Shown: positions 56,241 through 64,000 of the stretch, one piece after another
Position numbering within the stretch: the stretch's first letter is position 1
How the letters are laid out: every line of letters starts with the position of its first letter
Source of the DNA: Neobacillus cucumis
Lineage (GTDB): Bacteria; Bacillota; Bacilli; Bacillales_B; DSM-18226
DNA length: 64,000 nucleotides
NCBI RefSeq assembly: GCF_023715505.1
Contig: NZ_JAMBOH010000001.1
Location: 434,001 to 498,000, forward strand
Direction of reading: 5' to 3'
Made by a program: the position numbers and the translations under genes
Notes under the pieces: generated by a model
Databases searched by the model: none
Told to the model about the DNA's origin: nothing
The model's input: the letters and a program-made list of their open reading frames with translations, nothing else

Positions 56241-56885
56241 TTAACACCTCCATACTAATTTTGTTCCATAGAATTTATATTTATCCCTATAACTACAAAG
56301 TGTTATGTCAAATAACTTATTGCCCCTTCATAATTATTCTTAAAAAGACAAATTAGCAATAACCTCCATTTATGGAGAGTGAAAAATGCTCAATTGGTTT
56401 TATGACTACTTTCTAAACACTTATTAGTTTCTATATGTTTGCCCCGTTTCCTATTGTTGACTTTTGGCTTATATTTTCCATAATTATAGAAGATGGACAA
56501 ATAAATTCGACTCTGAAAATTAATTTAAGGGCAAAAAAAAATATGTGTTTATACCTAGGTCAAAAGAGGAGGGTCAGAGCCCCCTGGTTGGGGGATTTTT
56601 TTAATAATTCTTTATTTGTCAGCATAATGAAATATGGCAAGATACCTCAGATATATTTTAGTAAACATTTGTTTCTAATATTGACTTTTATCCAGAAAAA
56701 ACAACCAATAAAAATATCTATAGGTCAATAACTCTGAGCTTTTCCTTTTTACAAAATAATTAACAAATAAGACTAGACCTCCTTGGAAAAGGTTGGAATA
56801 TTGGACTTCTACCCAAGCAGTTAACAGTAAATAAGCATAGTTTAACTTGAATTAAAATGCAGAGCTAAAAGGAGAGTATTAAACT
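56241..56885. other. Intergenic stretch without a supported gene
   Basis: AT-rich. A plus-strand frame at 56435-56731 lacks a convincing Shine-Dalgarno and homology. A short GC-rich inverted repeat, GAGCCCCC-TGGTTGGGGG, lies near 56577. Promoters of the protease operon (-) and the small gene at 56886 (+) should be here. Confidence 0.6.
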
Positions 56886-57172
56886 ATGTACTGTTATCCC
56901 GTGACACATTGCTTTGGATTTGGCACCAAATTCATTGTACTACAACCCTTCATTGTGTTCCTTCATTAGGTCCATCTGCCCCTGTACATCTACCTGGACC
57001 TACAGGACCAGTCATCGGTCCAGGACCAATAATGGCAACAATGGCACTGACACCATATCAAAAATGTTATAATGATTGCATTAAACAAGGAGGGTATCCA
57101 TGGGAATGTAAAGTATTCTGCGGTACACCTAGTCCACACTATCTTAGTGAACCAGAACCTGTACCTTGGTAA
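56886..57172 (+). pseudogene. Small Cys/Pro-rich protein gene with a frameshift
   Basis: ATG 56886 has a good Shine-Dalgarno (AAAGGAGAG) and encodes MYCYPVTHCFGFGTKF, then runs to a stop. The next frame continues the Cys/His pattern: HCTTTLHCVPSLGPSAPVHL, PGPTGPVIGPGP, CYNDCIKQGGYPWECKVFCG. One indel near 56930 would join them into about 95 aa. It may be a spore-coat or small secreted type. Function is unknown; sequencing error is possible. Confidence 0.6.
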
Positions 57173-57196
57173 TAAACAAAATAAAAATAAAACATT

Positions 57197-57231
57197 AAAA
57201 AGACCCTTCACAATATTTGTGATAGGGTTTT
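57197..57231. terminator. Bidirectional terminator
   Basis: AAGACCCTTCACAAT and ATTTGTGATAGGGTTTT pair in a long hairpin with flanking A and T runs, right after the small gene. The 57232-57499 interval shows no gene. Confidence 0.75.
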
Positions 57232-57499
57232 ACATTGACTTTTCTAACAATTTACAGCTTTATTCAAGAAATTGTCGCTTAGCGTTTTTCTGTCCTTATC
57301 TACTTAGTTTTTCTTATTCGTGTTGTTTCCTTCATTTATTATTAGAATGATCCAGCAACTTCAAGGAGTGTTCAATTTATTTCTTGTATTTTCTTCGTCT
57401 CCCTTCCCTTCTATTCGTTGCACTCCATAGCAAATCCTTCTGTTGTTGTCTAGTTACACGATTATCTCACTTTTAAACTCAGTAACATGAAACTTAAAA

Positions 57500-58072
57500 T
57501 TAATCCTCTGCCTCTCCCTTTGCCTTAGCATAAATAGTTGACCGTGGTACTCCAGTTTGTTTTGAAATGTCATTTACGCTTAATCCATTCTTTTCACGTT
57601 CGGCAAAAAGCTTTAATGCTCTTTTAATCTCCTTCGTGTCATGGCCTTTCCTTCCTAAATGTTTACCTTGTTCTCTTGCCCTCTCTCTGCCTTCTTTTGT
57701 CCGTTCATTGATTAAATCCCTTTCAAATTCCGCGATAGCCCCCAGCATGGTAAACATTAGCTTCCCAGCAGCAGTTGAAAAATCAATCTGTTCTTTTATG
57801 AAAACAATACCGATATCATTTTCCTTCAAGTCATGAACGATATTATGTAAATCTCTCGTTGATCTAGCCAACCTGTCAATTTTGTAGACAACGAGCTTGT
57901 CACCTTTTCTTAAATATTCTAATGCTTTTTTAAGTTCCGGCCGCCCAGTATTCTTGCCACTTTTCTTTTCGTAGAAAATATTTGTGCAACCATACTTTTT
58001 TAGTTGTTCAACTTGGAGGGAATAATCCTGGTCCATGGTACTTACCCTTGCGTATCCAACCAGTTCACCCAT
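57500..58072 (-). CDS. Serine resolvase/invertase
   Basis: A 190-aa small serine recombinase of the Tn3 resolvase/Hin type. Catalytic Ser in VGYARVSTMDQDYSLQ, then DKLVVYKIDRLARSTRDL and GKLMFTMLGAIAEFERDLI. The C-terminal HTH is LSVNDISKQTGVPRSTIYA. ATG 58072 follows ACAGGAGTGAGAACA. No transposase is nearby. A probable res site lies directly upstream. Confidence 0.93.
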   Translation of the reverse strand: MGELVGYARVSTMDQDYSLQVEQLKKYGCTNIFYEKKSGKNTGRPELKKALEYLRKGDKLVVYKIDRLARSTRDLHNIVHDLKENDIGIVFIKEQIDFSTAAGKLMFTMLGAIAEFERDLINERTKEGRERAREQGKHLGRKGHDTKEIKRALKLFAEREKNGLSVNDISKQTGVPRSTIYAKAKGEAED

Positions 58073-58084
58073 TGTTCTCACTCC

Positions 58085-58209
58085 TGTCTAAAAGATAAAT
58101 AACTTCCTGCACATTAATTATATACTAACTTTTAGACAATTAATACATATAATAAAAGATTAAAAATCTTAATTTTATCGCTCTGTCCAAAACTTACAAC
58201 TTTTAGACA
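58085..58209. promoter_or_regulatory. Putative res site of the resolvase
   Basis: Copies of a 10-mer and its inverse are TGTCTAAAAG (58085-58094), CTTTTAGACA (58129-58138), and TGTCCAAAAC-TTACAA-CTTTTAGACA (58184-58209, an inverted pair). This spaced arrangement upstream of a resolvase is how res subsites look. Confidence 0.65.
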
Positions 58210-58261
58210 CTCCAAAAAGGAAAGATTTGCTGTTGCACTTTTTATGAAATCAAAATAAAGA

Positions 58262-58424
58262 ACGGCTTCCTATAGAAGTTTTAATGCACACATGGATTAA
58301 ATTATGGCGAATGAGATAAAAATTTGTTGCGAACAATCATGCGGACAAATTTATAAATTGGGGTAGTATTATTGGTTCTGCAAAAACAAAATTAGGTCAG
58401 CTAGTTGAGTTCTACTCTCGTTAA
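58262..58424 (+). pseudogene. Remnant of a small ORF with an in-frame stop
   Basis: One frame reads ERLPIEVLMHTWIKLWRMR, stop, then KFVANNHADKFINWGSIIG and SAKTKLGQLVEFYSR, stop, with a terminator just after. It looks like a degraded small gene. Not recognised. Confidence 0.3.
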
Positions 58425-58451
58425 TTGATACGAGTTGTAAAATGCACAAAG

Positions 58452-58500
58452 AAAACCCTAGAATCGTTGATATTACTCAACTTCTGGGGTTTTTTATTTC
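58452..58500 (+). terminator. Plus-strand terminator
   Basis: AAAACCCTAGAA...GTTGA pairs with TCAAC...TTCTGGGGTTTT, followed by TTTATTT. It has no intact plus-strand gene ahead of it. Confidence 0.7.
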
Positions 58501-58633
58501 TTGCTGCTTTATAGAATAATGTATTATCCCCCAAATAGTTGGGGGGGCTTTGGGGGAAGATTTAACAAAATTATTCAAGTGGACAGACGTATACTGCCTT
58601 GTAAAAAGCCTATTGTATGAAATAAAACAGATC

Positions 58634-58667
58634 GTACTGGTGACATCAACATGTTTGTCACCAGTAC
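58634..58667. repeat. 12-bp perfect inverted repeat
   Basis: GTACTGGTGACA and TGTCACCAGTAC flank a 10-nt loop, about 85 bp past the STAND gene stop. There is no U tract. It may be a processing hairpin or a protein site. Confidence 0.65.
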
Positions 58668-58751
58668 CTTACCATCATTATTCCACGATCAACAAGAACA
58701 TCTTTATTTTTTCATCAAATTTGCACAGTTTTTTTATTTGTTATTTTAAAA

Positions 58752-61700
58752 CTATTCAAAACTCTCATTTCTTTCACTTTCCCACTGCAGATGCCATTCT
58801 CGTGCAAGTTGGATTTCCTCTGCAAAGATTCTTTCCTCCCGATTTGCCCAATCAGCTACACAATTATTGTGATGCTCTTTTAAATCTGAGATCAACCTTA
58901 AGCAAGGTTGCATTTGCTCTGCAAGGGAACCACTCCAATTATTCGGCCTAAAAGTTGACTTAAATTGATTCAATACTATAATTGGTTCATAACAATTCGT
59001 AATAATATTTAGTGCAAGTGGCGTCCATTCCTTGCCATTCTCACCATTAATAAATGGGACAATTGCCGATGCCACTTTTGGATATCTCGTTTCTGGGGCA
59101 TGCTCACACCACTTTATTATCAAGTCATCACTAATTTCAGCCAATGGGTTGACTCTGTCTGAAAATATCTCGTTTATCTTATAATTAATCTCGGTCTTTC
59201 CTAAAAAAGAATCTAGAAAGGCTAATGGCTGCACTGAAGCAAGTGCCATTATTACCTCACTGTACTCTCCAGGGAAAATATCGAATTCCTCAAAAGCAAT
59301 TGTTATTTTATCACAAAGAGCCCTTGCAGCGCCTTTTGCAGATTCTTTAGTAAAACACACACGTATAATATTAGCTACCTCATAATTCCTTCTGTCAGCT
59401 CTGAAATCTTTTCCTAAAAATGGATAAATTAAAAGTAATTCCTGCCCTAAAGAAACAATCGTGTCACTTAAAGGAGTCTCCCTTTCAAGACCATGAAGTC
59501 TCATTTGCAAAATATCAACTGCTATAAGGACACCTTCAGGTTTTGTAGAAATTAATTTAAGTAATTCCGAGAAATCGTCGTCCTTTATACTTTTATGGGA
59601 TTGTCCGTAGGCTAAACTACCATATCTCCATATAGGAGCTATCCCTAATTTTAGTGACGCCTTAAGCCTCTCTACATCTTGAACATTAATTTCCACACTC
59701 GTTTGTAGCTCTGGATATACTGCAGATAATACCTCATCTGTAACAGCCTCATCTAGAAGCTTCGCTGAAAGTTCCCTCTCTCTCTGAGAGATAGTATTTA
59801 AAAATCCCCGTAGTAGTTGATAATTACGTTTTTGCTCATCAATAAGGGATAATTGCTGCTGAAAATATTTCCACATTTTTTCAGGTTGGTTACATCCTTC
59901 AGCTAGTCCTTGTCCGAATCTAAATATATTAGCACCATTACTGTTTAAGAGTTCTGGGAATAATTCCCTGTATAATTCGCTACTTGAACCTACTTTTCTT
60001 CCTAAAGACCGAGTAACCTTTTCTATTCGATAATAGATATCACCCTCTGTTTCCTCCTGTTCATACAGAGCATCTTCAACATCTAAAACACCTCCATTAT
60101 TTGCGAGTGCAAACAGTTTTGCCTGTTCAATTAAAGTCTTAGGTTTGAGCATATTGTCAATTTTATTTAAACGAGAAAGTGATTCTTGACTCATACCTTC
60201 ACCATCAAACCTTTTTGTGGTTTTAACCGCTAGCCAACCTTCCCTCCAAGCACTTTTACTAGCTATTTCGTTTGCTGCAATTTCAAGCTCATTATACATT
60301 CCTGCCTTTATCCATAGCCCTCTGAATTTCTCTGCCAATAGAGCTTTTGTTTTAGGAGCTACTGATAATTCAGAAACCGTAAGTGATATAGTATAATCAA
60401 TAAACAATTTATACCAGTGGTGAACCTCTTCTTTACTACTCGGTGAAAATCCGTAGTCTCTAGAGTGTGCACCAAATTCAAATTCGTGGTGGCTAACAAA
60501 ATGCCACGATTCCAATGCGGCACTTAACAAATTAACACCTAGCTCAACTTGGTCTTGGAAATTTGAGTCTATTAACATTGAAATTACATAAAGTCTTTGT
60601 TCGGGTGTCGCGTGTGTGCCTGAAAGGTATATATAAAATAATGATTGTAGCAATTTCCTAATGGAATTGTAATTTTCCTTAGGGCTCTCTGACAATGCAA
60701 ATTGACAAAGTAGAAAAGTAGATCTTGCGAATAAGTCTTTGTCATAGGCAAGTGCCCTAAGCAGTGTAGTTATTTCGTGGTAGTGAACATTTTTACGAGA
60801 AAAAAACCTCCTATTATCTTCACTATTCCATACTTGTTCAATAGCTTTAAGTGTTAAATCTGGATTTATCGGGGCAATGTTTTTAAGCAAAGCAATACCA
60901 GTATCATTTAATTCACTAACATTTCCCAACAAACCATCTTCAGCAAGCCACATTCTAGATACCTCTACCGCAACCCCACATTCATGTAGATAACTCAAAC
61001 GTCTAGAAAATGACTTTAATAATCTAGGGGATGAATTTTCAAATGCATCCAATATACTAACAAGTGGTATATTTTCAAGAGCCCTTTTTGCAAGTCTATT
61101 CGCTACAGCGTGGGGTAAAACTGCTCTCCATATACCTCTTTGCTGAACAAGCTCGCGCCGCTTCAACTCGCTTACATTTTCATATACATCCTGCACACTC
61201 ATACCAATTAAAGATCCTATAAGTTTCAGCTCATCTTCTGCCGTATTGAAATTAAATGAATATACAAGAGAACAGACTTCAGCAACTCGTAACAAGGATT
61301 GATTTGGCTCATTCCTCTGTTGGAATAATCTATTAAACAGTTCTTGATCTCTTAAATTAGCCAAATTCTCCCCTCGTCGGATTGTATTGGCTAGAGCTAT
61401 CGCAATACGGGCATTTCCCCCAGAAAATTCAGCAATCGTCCGTCTATCTACTTGACTTACATAAGAAAATCGGTTAAAGATTATTTTTTCAATTATATCA
61501 ATAGAAGCAGGTTCTAACCGGTACACTTCAGTTTCTTCAGGTTGATCATCTCTAACATCATATTCAACGGTAATTAAACTTACTAAGCTACCCGCTATGG
61601 AGCATATGGAAGTTAAACGCTTATGCAATTCAGGAGGACAATTATCAACAACTATAGTTGCTGGTCTCCCTTGAGCAAGTATTTGCTCAGCAAAATTACG

Positions 61701-62543
61701 TGGATCTGGGCTAGGACTGTCACTAATATCAGAATAAAAAACTTGTGACTTATTTAATGCTCTCTCACCAATTCGCTCGTCGAACAGTGCTTGTACAAAC
61801 CTAGTTTTTCCTACACCTGATAGACCTACTAAACGAACGGAAGACCTAGGACGAACAAGAATTGATCGAATTTCATTTATGCCATCAATTGCAGATAGAC
61901 CCTCTAACCGAAGATTGGAACTGTTTTTAAGCCGAATTTGCCCATCTAACCAATACTCTTCCTGATCTCCTTCGGGAGAACCAGCCCAATTTCCATATGG
62001 TCGCCATCCCTGAAGTGATCGACCTATCTTATTTCTTACCCAAAGAACAAGTGATGGATGACTACGAACCCAACCCGCAACTCTATCACGATCATAAAAA
62101 TCAACCTTAAGATCAGAAGAGTTTGGATATTCTAGCACTGCTTCCCGCATAGCAACTTTGCGAGCATTTAGGGCAGAATCAGCAGTTGAACCTTGGCTAC
62201 TAACTATAATGTAGGCTCCATCTGAATCAATTAAATCCTTAATAACTTGTCTTAGAACACCATGTGGTCGCATTTCATCGATTATTGAAGATCGTGGCAT
62301 GTCAGGTTTTTTTACTTGGAAACCAGTTTTCGACCTAGGTATAAAACTGTCCCGATGTAAGGCAGTTGTAAGTTCAACGCGGACATCAATCCCTCCATCA
62401 GGTGCATTTTGATGACCTCCCCAAGTAACACCCGCAGATGGAAAGCCCATATTACGTAGTTCCGCTTCACAAAGAAGGCCAATTAGTGATCTTAAATCTA
62501 TATCACTAAGCAGACTAATATCATCTCCTGTAATCTCAAACAT
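58752..62543 (-). CDS. Nuclease-STAND NTPase, Avs-like predicted antiphage protein
   Basis: 1263 aa. The N-terminal about 170 residues look like a PD-(D/E)xK nuclease: Glu in CEAELRNMGF, Asp53 in PDGGIDVRVEL, Gln76/Lys78 in TGFQVKKPD. A P-loop STAND NTPase follows, with Walker A GLSGVGKT (240-247) and Walker B TIVVDNC (Asp300). A helical repeat-rich C-terminal half (about 450-1263) is the likely sensor. This order matches Avs/AVAST proteins, which recognise phage proteins and then cut DNA. Family membership is inferred from architecture, not from a search. ATG 62543. Confidence 0.82.
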   Translation of the reverse strand: MFEITGDDISLLSDIDLRSLIGLLCEAELRNMGFPSAGVTWGGHQNAPDGGIDVRVELTTALHRDSFIPRSKTGFQVKKPDMPRSSIIDEMRPHGVLRQVIKDLIDSDGAYIIVSSQGSTADSALNARKVAMREAVLEYPNSSDLKVDFYDRDRVAGWVRSHPSLVLWVRNKIGRSLQGWRPYGNWAGSPEGDQEEYWLDGQIRLKNSSNLRLEGLSAIDGINEIRSILVRPRSSVRLVGLSGVGKTRFVQALFDERIGERALNKSQVFYSDISDSPSPDPRNFAEQILAQGRPATIVVDNCPPELHKRLTSICSIAGSLVSLITVEYDVRDDQPEETEVYRLEPASIDIIEKIIFNRFSYVSQVDRRTIAEFSGGNARIAIALANTIRRGENLANLRDQELFNRLFQQRNEPNQSLLRVAEVCSLVYSFNFNTAEDELKLIGSLIGMSVQDVYENVSELKRRELVQQRGIWRAVLPHAVANRLAKRALENIPLVSILDAFENSSPRLLKSFSRRLSYLHECGVAVEVSRMWLAEDGLLGNVSELNDTGIALLKNIAPINPDLTLKAIEQVWNSEDNRRFFSRKNVHYHEITTLLRALAYDKDLFARSTFLLCQFALSESPKENYNSIRKLLQSLFYIYLSGTHATPEQRLYVISMLIDSNFQDQVELGVNLLSAALESWHFVSHHEFEFGAHSRDYGFSPSSKEEVHHWYKLFIDYTISLTVSELSVAPKTKALLAEKFRGLWIKAGMYNELEIAANEIASKSAWREGWLAVKTTKRFDGEGMSQESLSRLNKIDNMLKPKTLIEQAKLFALANNGGVLDVEDALYEQEETEGDIYYRIEKVTRSLGRKVGSSSELYRELFPELLNSNGANIFRFGQGLAEGCNQPEKMWKYFQQQLSLIDEQKRNYQLLRGFLNTISQRERELSAKLLDEAVTDEVLSAVYPELQTSVEINVQDVERLKASLKLGIAPIWRYGSLAYGQSHKSIKDDDFSELLKLISTKPEGVLIAVDILQMRLHGLERETPLSDTIVSLGQELLLIYPFLGKDFRADRRNYEVANIIRVCFTKESAKGAARALCDKITIAFEEFDIFPGEYSEVIMALASVQPLAFLDSFLGKTEINYKINEIFSDRVNPLAEISDDLIIKWCEHAPETRYPKVASAIVPFINGENGKEWTPLALNIITNCYEPIIVLNQFKSTFRPNNWSGSLAEQMQPCLRLISDLKEHHNNCVADWANREERIFAEEIQLAREWHLQWESERNESFE

Positions 62544-62794
62544 AACTCCATAAGCCCCTTTTAATTTTAATTTAATAAATTGTTAATGGTAGTTATTTAC
62601 TTTTTCAAACTTTAAATCTATTAATTATTTTATCATACAATCTTTAGTAAAATTAAAGTAAGTACCTGCTAGAACAATGATAATTACTCATTTTTCAGCC
62701 CATAATAAATCGTCAGGTTATAATATTTTATCTCGTTAAATTATTTTGAATATTTCATTGTACTTTCGCCAATAAAGATAAAGGAGGCGATAAA
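62544..62794. other. Divergent promoter region of the two defence-like genes
   Basis: Very AT-rich, no open frame of note. It should contain both promoters. GGAGGCGATAAA precedes the plus-strand ATG at 62795. Confidence 0.6.
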
Positions 62795-63394
62795 ATGATA
62801 ATATTTGAAGTAATATTAGCTTTGATTTTAGCTGGTGCTTTCGTACATTTCCAATTAATTAAAAGAAAAAATAACTATGAGGCATCTTTGTTGGCTCAAC
62901 ACATTAATACAAGTGAAGAAATGAAAAGAACCCTAGCTATGGGATTATACTTGCGATTTAAAACAGAAACCGGAGACAATCCTCCTAACTATTCATCAAC
63001 TTACATTAAGCAGGATCCATTTATGTTCGAACATTTCGTTGCTGAGGTAATTGAAAAAGCCAAAGGTGGATCAACATGGGTTTCTCCTTCTTCAGGCGAC
63101 TTCGGAGTGGATTTTGAACATACAACTGAAGAAGGATTATTTTTGGGGCAAGTAAAGTGTTATCTTAACGATGTTCCATTTGATCCAATAGCACTAATTC
63201 ACTCAAATATGGTTAAAATGGGAGCAAAAGGTGGATATGTAATCACAACAAGTTCGTTTACTCCTGCTGCAAAACAATATGCTGAAGGATTAGGCATTGA
63301 ATTAATTGACGGAGTAAGGCTTGTTGAATTATGGTTAAGTGGATTGGTAAATGTAGAACAAGAAATTAAAAAATTATTGCCTGAATATGTGTAA
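62795..63394 (+). CDS. Membrane-anchored Mrr-like restriction endonuclease
   Basis: 199 aa. One N-terminal transmembrane helix (VILALILAGAFVHFQLI) precedes a PD-(D/E)xK domain of the Mrr type. Visible are MFEHFVAEVIEKAKG (Glu79), SGDFGVDFE (Asp106) and LGQVKCYL (Gln119-x-Lys121), then GGYVITTSSFTPAAKQYAEG typical of Mrr C-termini. Possible cleavage of modified or incoming DNA at the membrane. It is divergent from the STAND nuclease. Confidence 0.86.
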   Translation: MIIFEVILALILAGAFVHFQLIKRKNNYEASLLAQHINTSEEMKRTLAMGLYLRFKTETGDNPPNYSSTYIKQDPFMFEHFVAEVIEKAKGGSTWVSPSSGDFGVDFEHTTEEGLFLGQVKCYLNDVPFDPIALIHSNMVKMGAKGGYVITTSSFTPAAKQYAEGLGIELIDGVRLVELWLSGLVNVEQEIKKLLPEYV

Positions 63395-63398
63395 AAAT

Positions 63399-63426
63399 AG
63401 CCCTTCTCCTATTCGAGAGGGGCTTT
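63399..63426 (+). terminator. Terminator after the Mrr-like gene
   Basis: AGCCCTTCTC and GAGAGGGGCT form a 10-bp stem with one G-T mismatch, followed by TTTACCC. Confidence 0.7.
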
Positions 63427-63498
63427 ACCCGTTCCTATTAATCCCATTATATTTAGCCATTTATTGCAATGTCCCCTATAGTAAAGACTAATTAATAG

Positions 63499-63741
63499 TC
63501 AATCCTTTTTCATCCAAAATGGCGTCAATTGTGGAAATTGACTGTATAAATGGTCTACTTTTGCTCTTTGTTCATAATCATGGATGCTCCTACTATGACG
63601 TTCATTTTCTACCTTTAATCGCTCGAATTGTTCCTCGAAATAATCTTCTCTTTCTTCGAAATAATCAATTTGCTCTTTTAAGTTTTCAATTAACTCAATC
63701 AGCTTAGGTTTTGTATATTTATTATACTCTTCACTTTTAAT
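63499..63741 (-). CDS. Small coiled-coil protein with probable ATT start
   Basis: 80 aa. The frame encodes KLIELIENLKEQIDYFEERE and DYFEEQFERLKVENERH, a clear coiled coil, then SQFPQLTPFWMKKD. No ATG, GTG or TTG is available. ATT at 63741 is 6 nt after GGGGGG. A frameshift from a longer gene is the alternative. Confidence 0.5.
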   Translation of the reverse strand: MKSEEYNKYTKPKLIELIENLKEQIDYFEEREDYFEEQFERLKVENERHSRSIHDYEQRAKVDHLYSQFPQLTPFWMKKD

Positions 63742-63777
63742 AGAAATCCCCCCAATATTATTGATTATTTATTAGGA

Positions 63778-64000
63778 CTATCGTATATCTATGTGCCGTT
63801 TGCACTTCGTACACTGAAACAAGTTAGTTTCGACTTCTTTGTGTCGTTTCAACTTCCTGCATGTTTGACAGCTTAACGTCACATATCGGCCGGCGGATTC
63901 ATTAACAACTATGCTATTCTCTTCTAAGGCCAATTCCTCTTGTTCATCCTCCTTCCCTATAGAATAAAACACATACACCAAAATCACGGTTATACCACCC
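63778..64000 (-). CDS. Membrane-anchored zinc-ribbon protein (may be partial)
   Basis: The frame is open to the window edge. A hydrophobic start (GITVILVYVFYSIG) is followed by an acidic linker and a C-terminal zinc ribbon CQTCRKLKRH...LFQCTKCKRH. A GTG at 63987 would give 69 aa, but the start may lie beyond the window. Not recognised. Confidence 0.55.
   Translation of the reverse strand, partial: GGITVILVYVFYSIGKEDEQEELALEENSIVVNESAGRYVTLSCQTCRKLKRHKEVETNLFQCTKCKRHIDIR

Larger units (their letters stand above)
47540..64000. mobile_element. Integrated island in comGA (continues past the right edge)
   Basis: At least 16.4 kb. Evidence: comGA broken at Walker A, large serine integrase at the junction, PrimPol and D5-type replication genes, excisionase-like HTH, resolvase genes, accessory and defence-like genes, and absence of the dispersed repeats seen in the backbone. 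No capsid, portal or terminase genes are visible, so within this window it looks like a satellite or plasmid-like integrative element rather than a full prophage. Confidence 0.82.

Noticed and set aside
56435..56731. Plus-strand frame of 98 codons in the gap before the small Cys/Pro gene
   Set aside because: No convincing ribosome site, low complexity, and no recognisable features.
58550..58951. Plus-strand frame overlapping the 3' end of the STAND gene
   Set aside because: It is mostly antisense to a well-supported coding region and crosses an inverted repeat.
1..64000. CRISPR arrays, rRNA or tRNA genes
   Set aside because: No regularly spaced short direct repeats with unique spacers, and no tRNA or rRNA signatures, were seen on reading either strand.
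47540..64000. Island as a complete prophage
   Set aside because: No capsid, portal, terminase, tail or lysis genes are visible in the 16 kb present; the remainder is unseen.

Overview
The window is low-GC Firmicute chromosome from an endospore-forming Bacillaceae, probably Bacillus or Neobacillus-like. The evidence is a complete spoIIIAA-AH operon, splB, and the B. subtilis-like order recN-argR-tlyA-dxs-ispA-xseB-xseA-folD-nusB-yqhY-accC-accB-spoIIIA followed by efp-pepP-yqhR-yqhQ-yqhP-yqhO, lipM, yqhL, gcvPB-gcvPA-gcvT, yqhH-yqhG and comGA. Shine-Dalgarno sites are strong, and the terminators are mostly A/T-flanked hairpins.

Positions 1-16600 form a backbone block read leftward: stage III sporulation channel, fatty-acid carboxylase subunits, folate, isoprenoid and DNA-repair genes. 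Positions 17500-27300 hold a complete System I (Ccm) cytochrome c maturation cluster where B. subtilis has only yqhV between efp and spoIIIAA. It contains ccmA, B, C, D, E, F, G, H and an I-like gene, two unfamiliar membrane-anchored proteins, a diheme cytochrome c, and a PCYCGC lipoprotein. The lipoprotein reading frame continues through a UGA. That UGA sits in a U-x-x-C motif and is followed at 21 nt by a 7-bp stem with a 5-nt G-containing loop, which fits a bacterial SECIS, so it is probably a selenoprotein.

Positions 27600-46900 return to backbone, with local differences from B. subtilis. A class II ribonucleotide reductase gene (nrdJ) is split by a 1111-nt group I intron whose HNH endonuclease is broken by two frameshifts. 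NlpC/P60 and splB genes lie where mntR would be, a tandem glycine riboswitch precedes gcvT, and several copies of a dispersed imperfect palindrome are present.

From about 47540 to the right edge a mobile island interrupts comGA exactly at its Walker A motif, next to a large serine integrase. The island carries a PrimPol/D5-helicase replication module, an excisionase-like gene, resolvases with a probable res site, a trypsin-like protease followed by two paralogous small Cys-tailed proteins, and a defence-like end. That end holds a 1263-aa nuclease-STAND NTPase resembling Avs proteins, divergent from a membrane-anchored Mrr-like nuclease. The distal half of comGA and the other attachment site should lie beyond the window.
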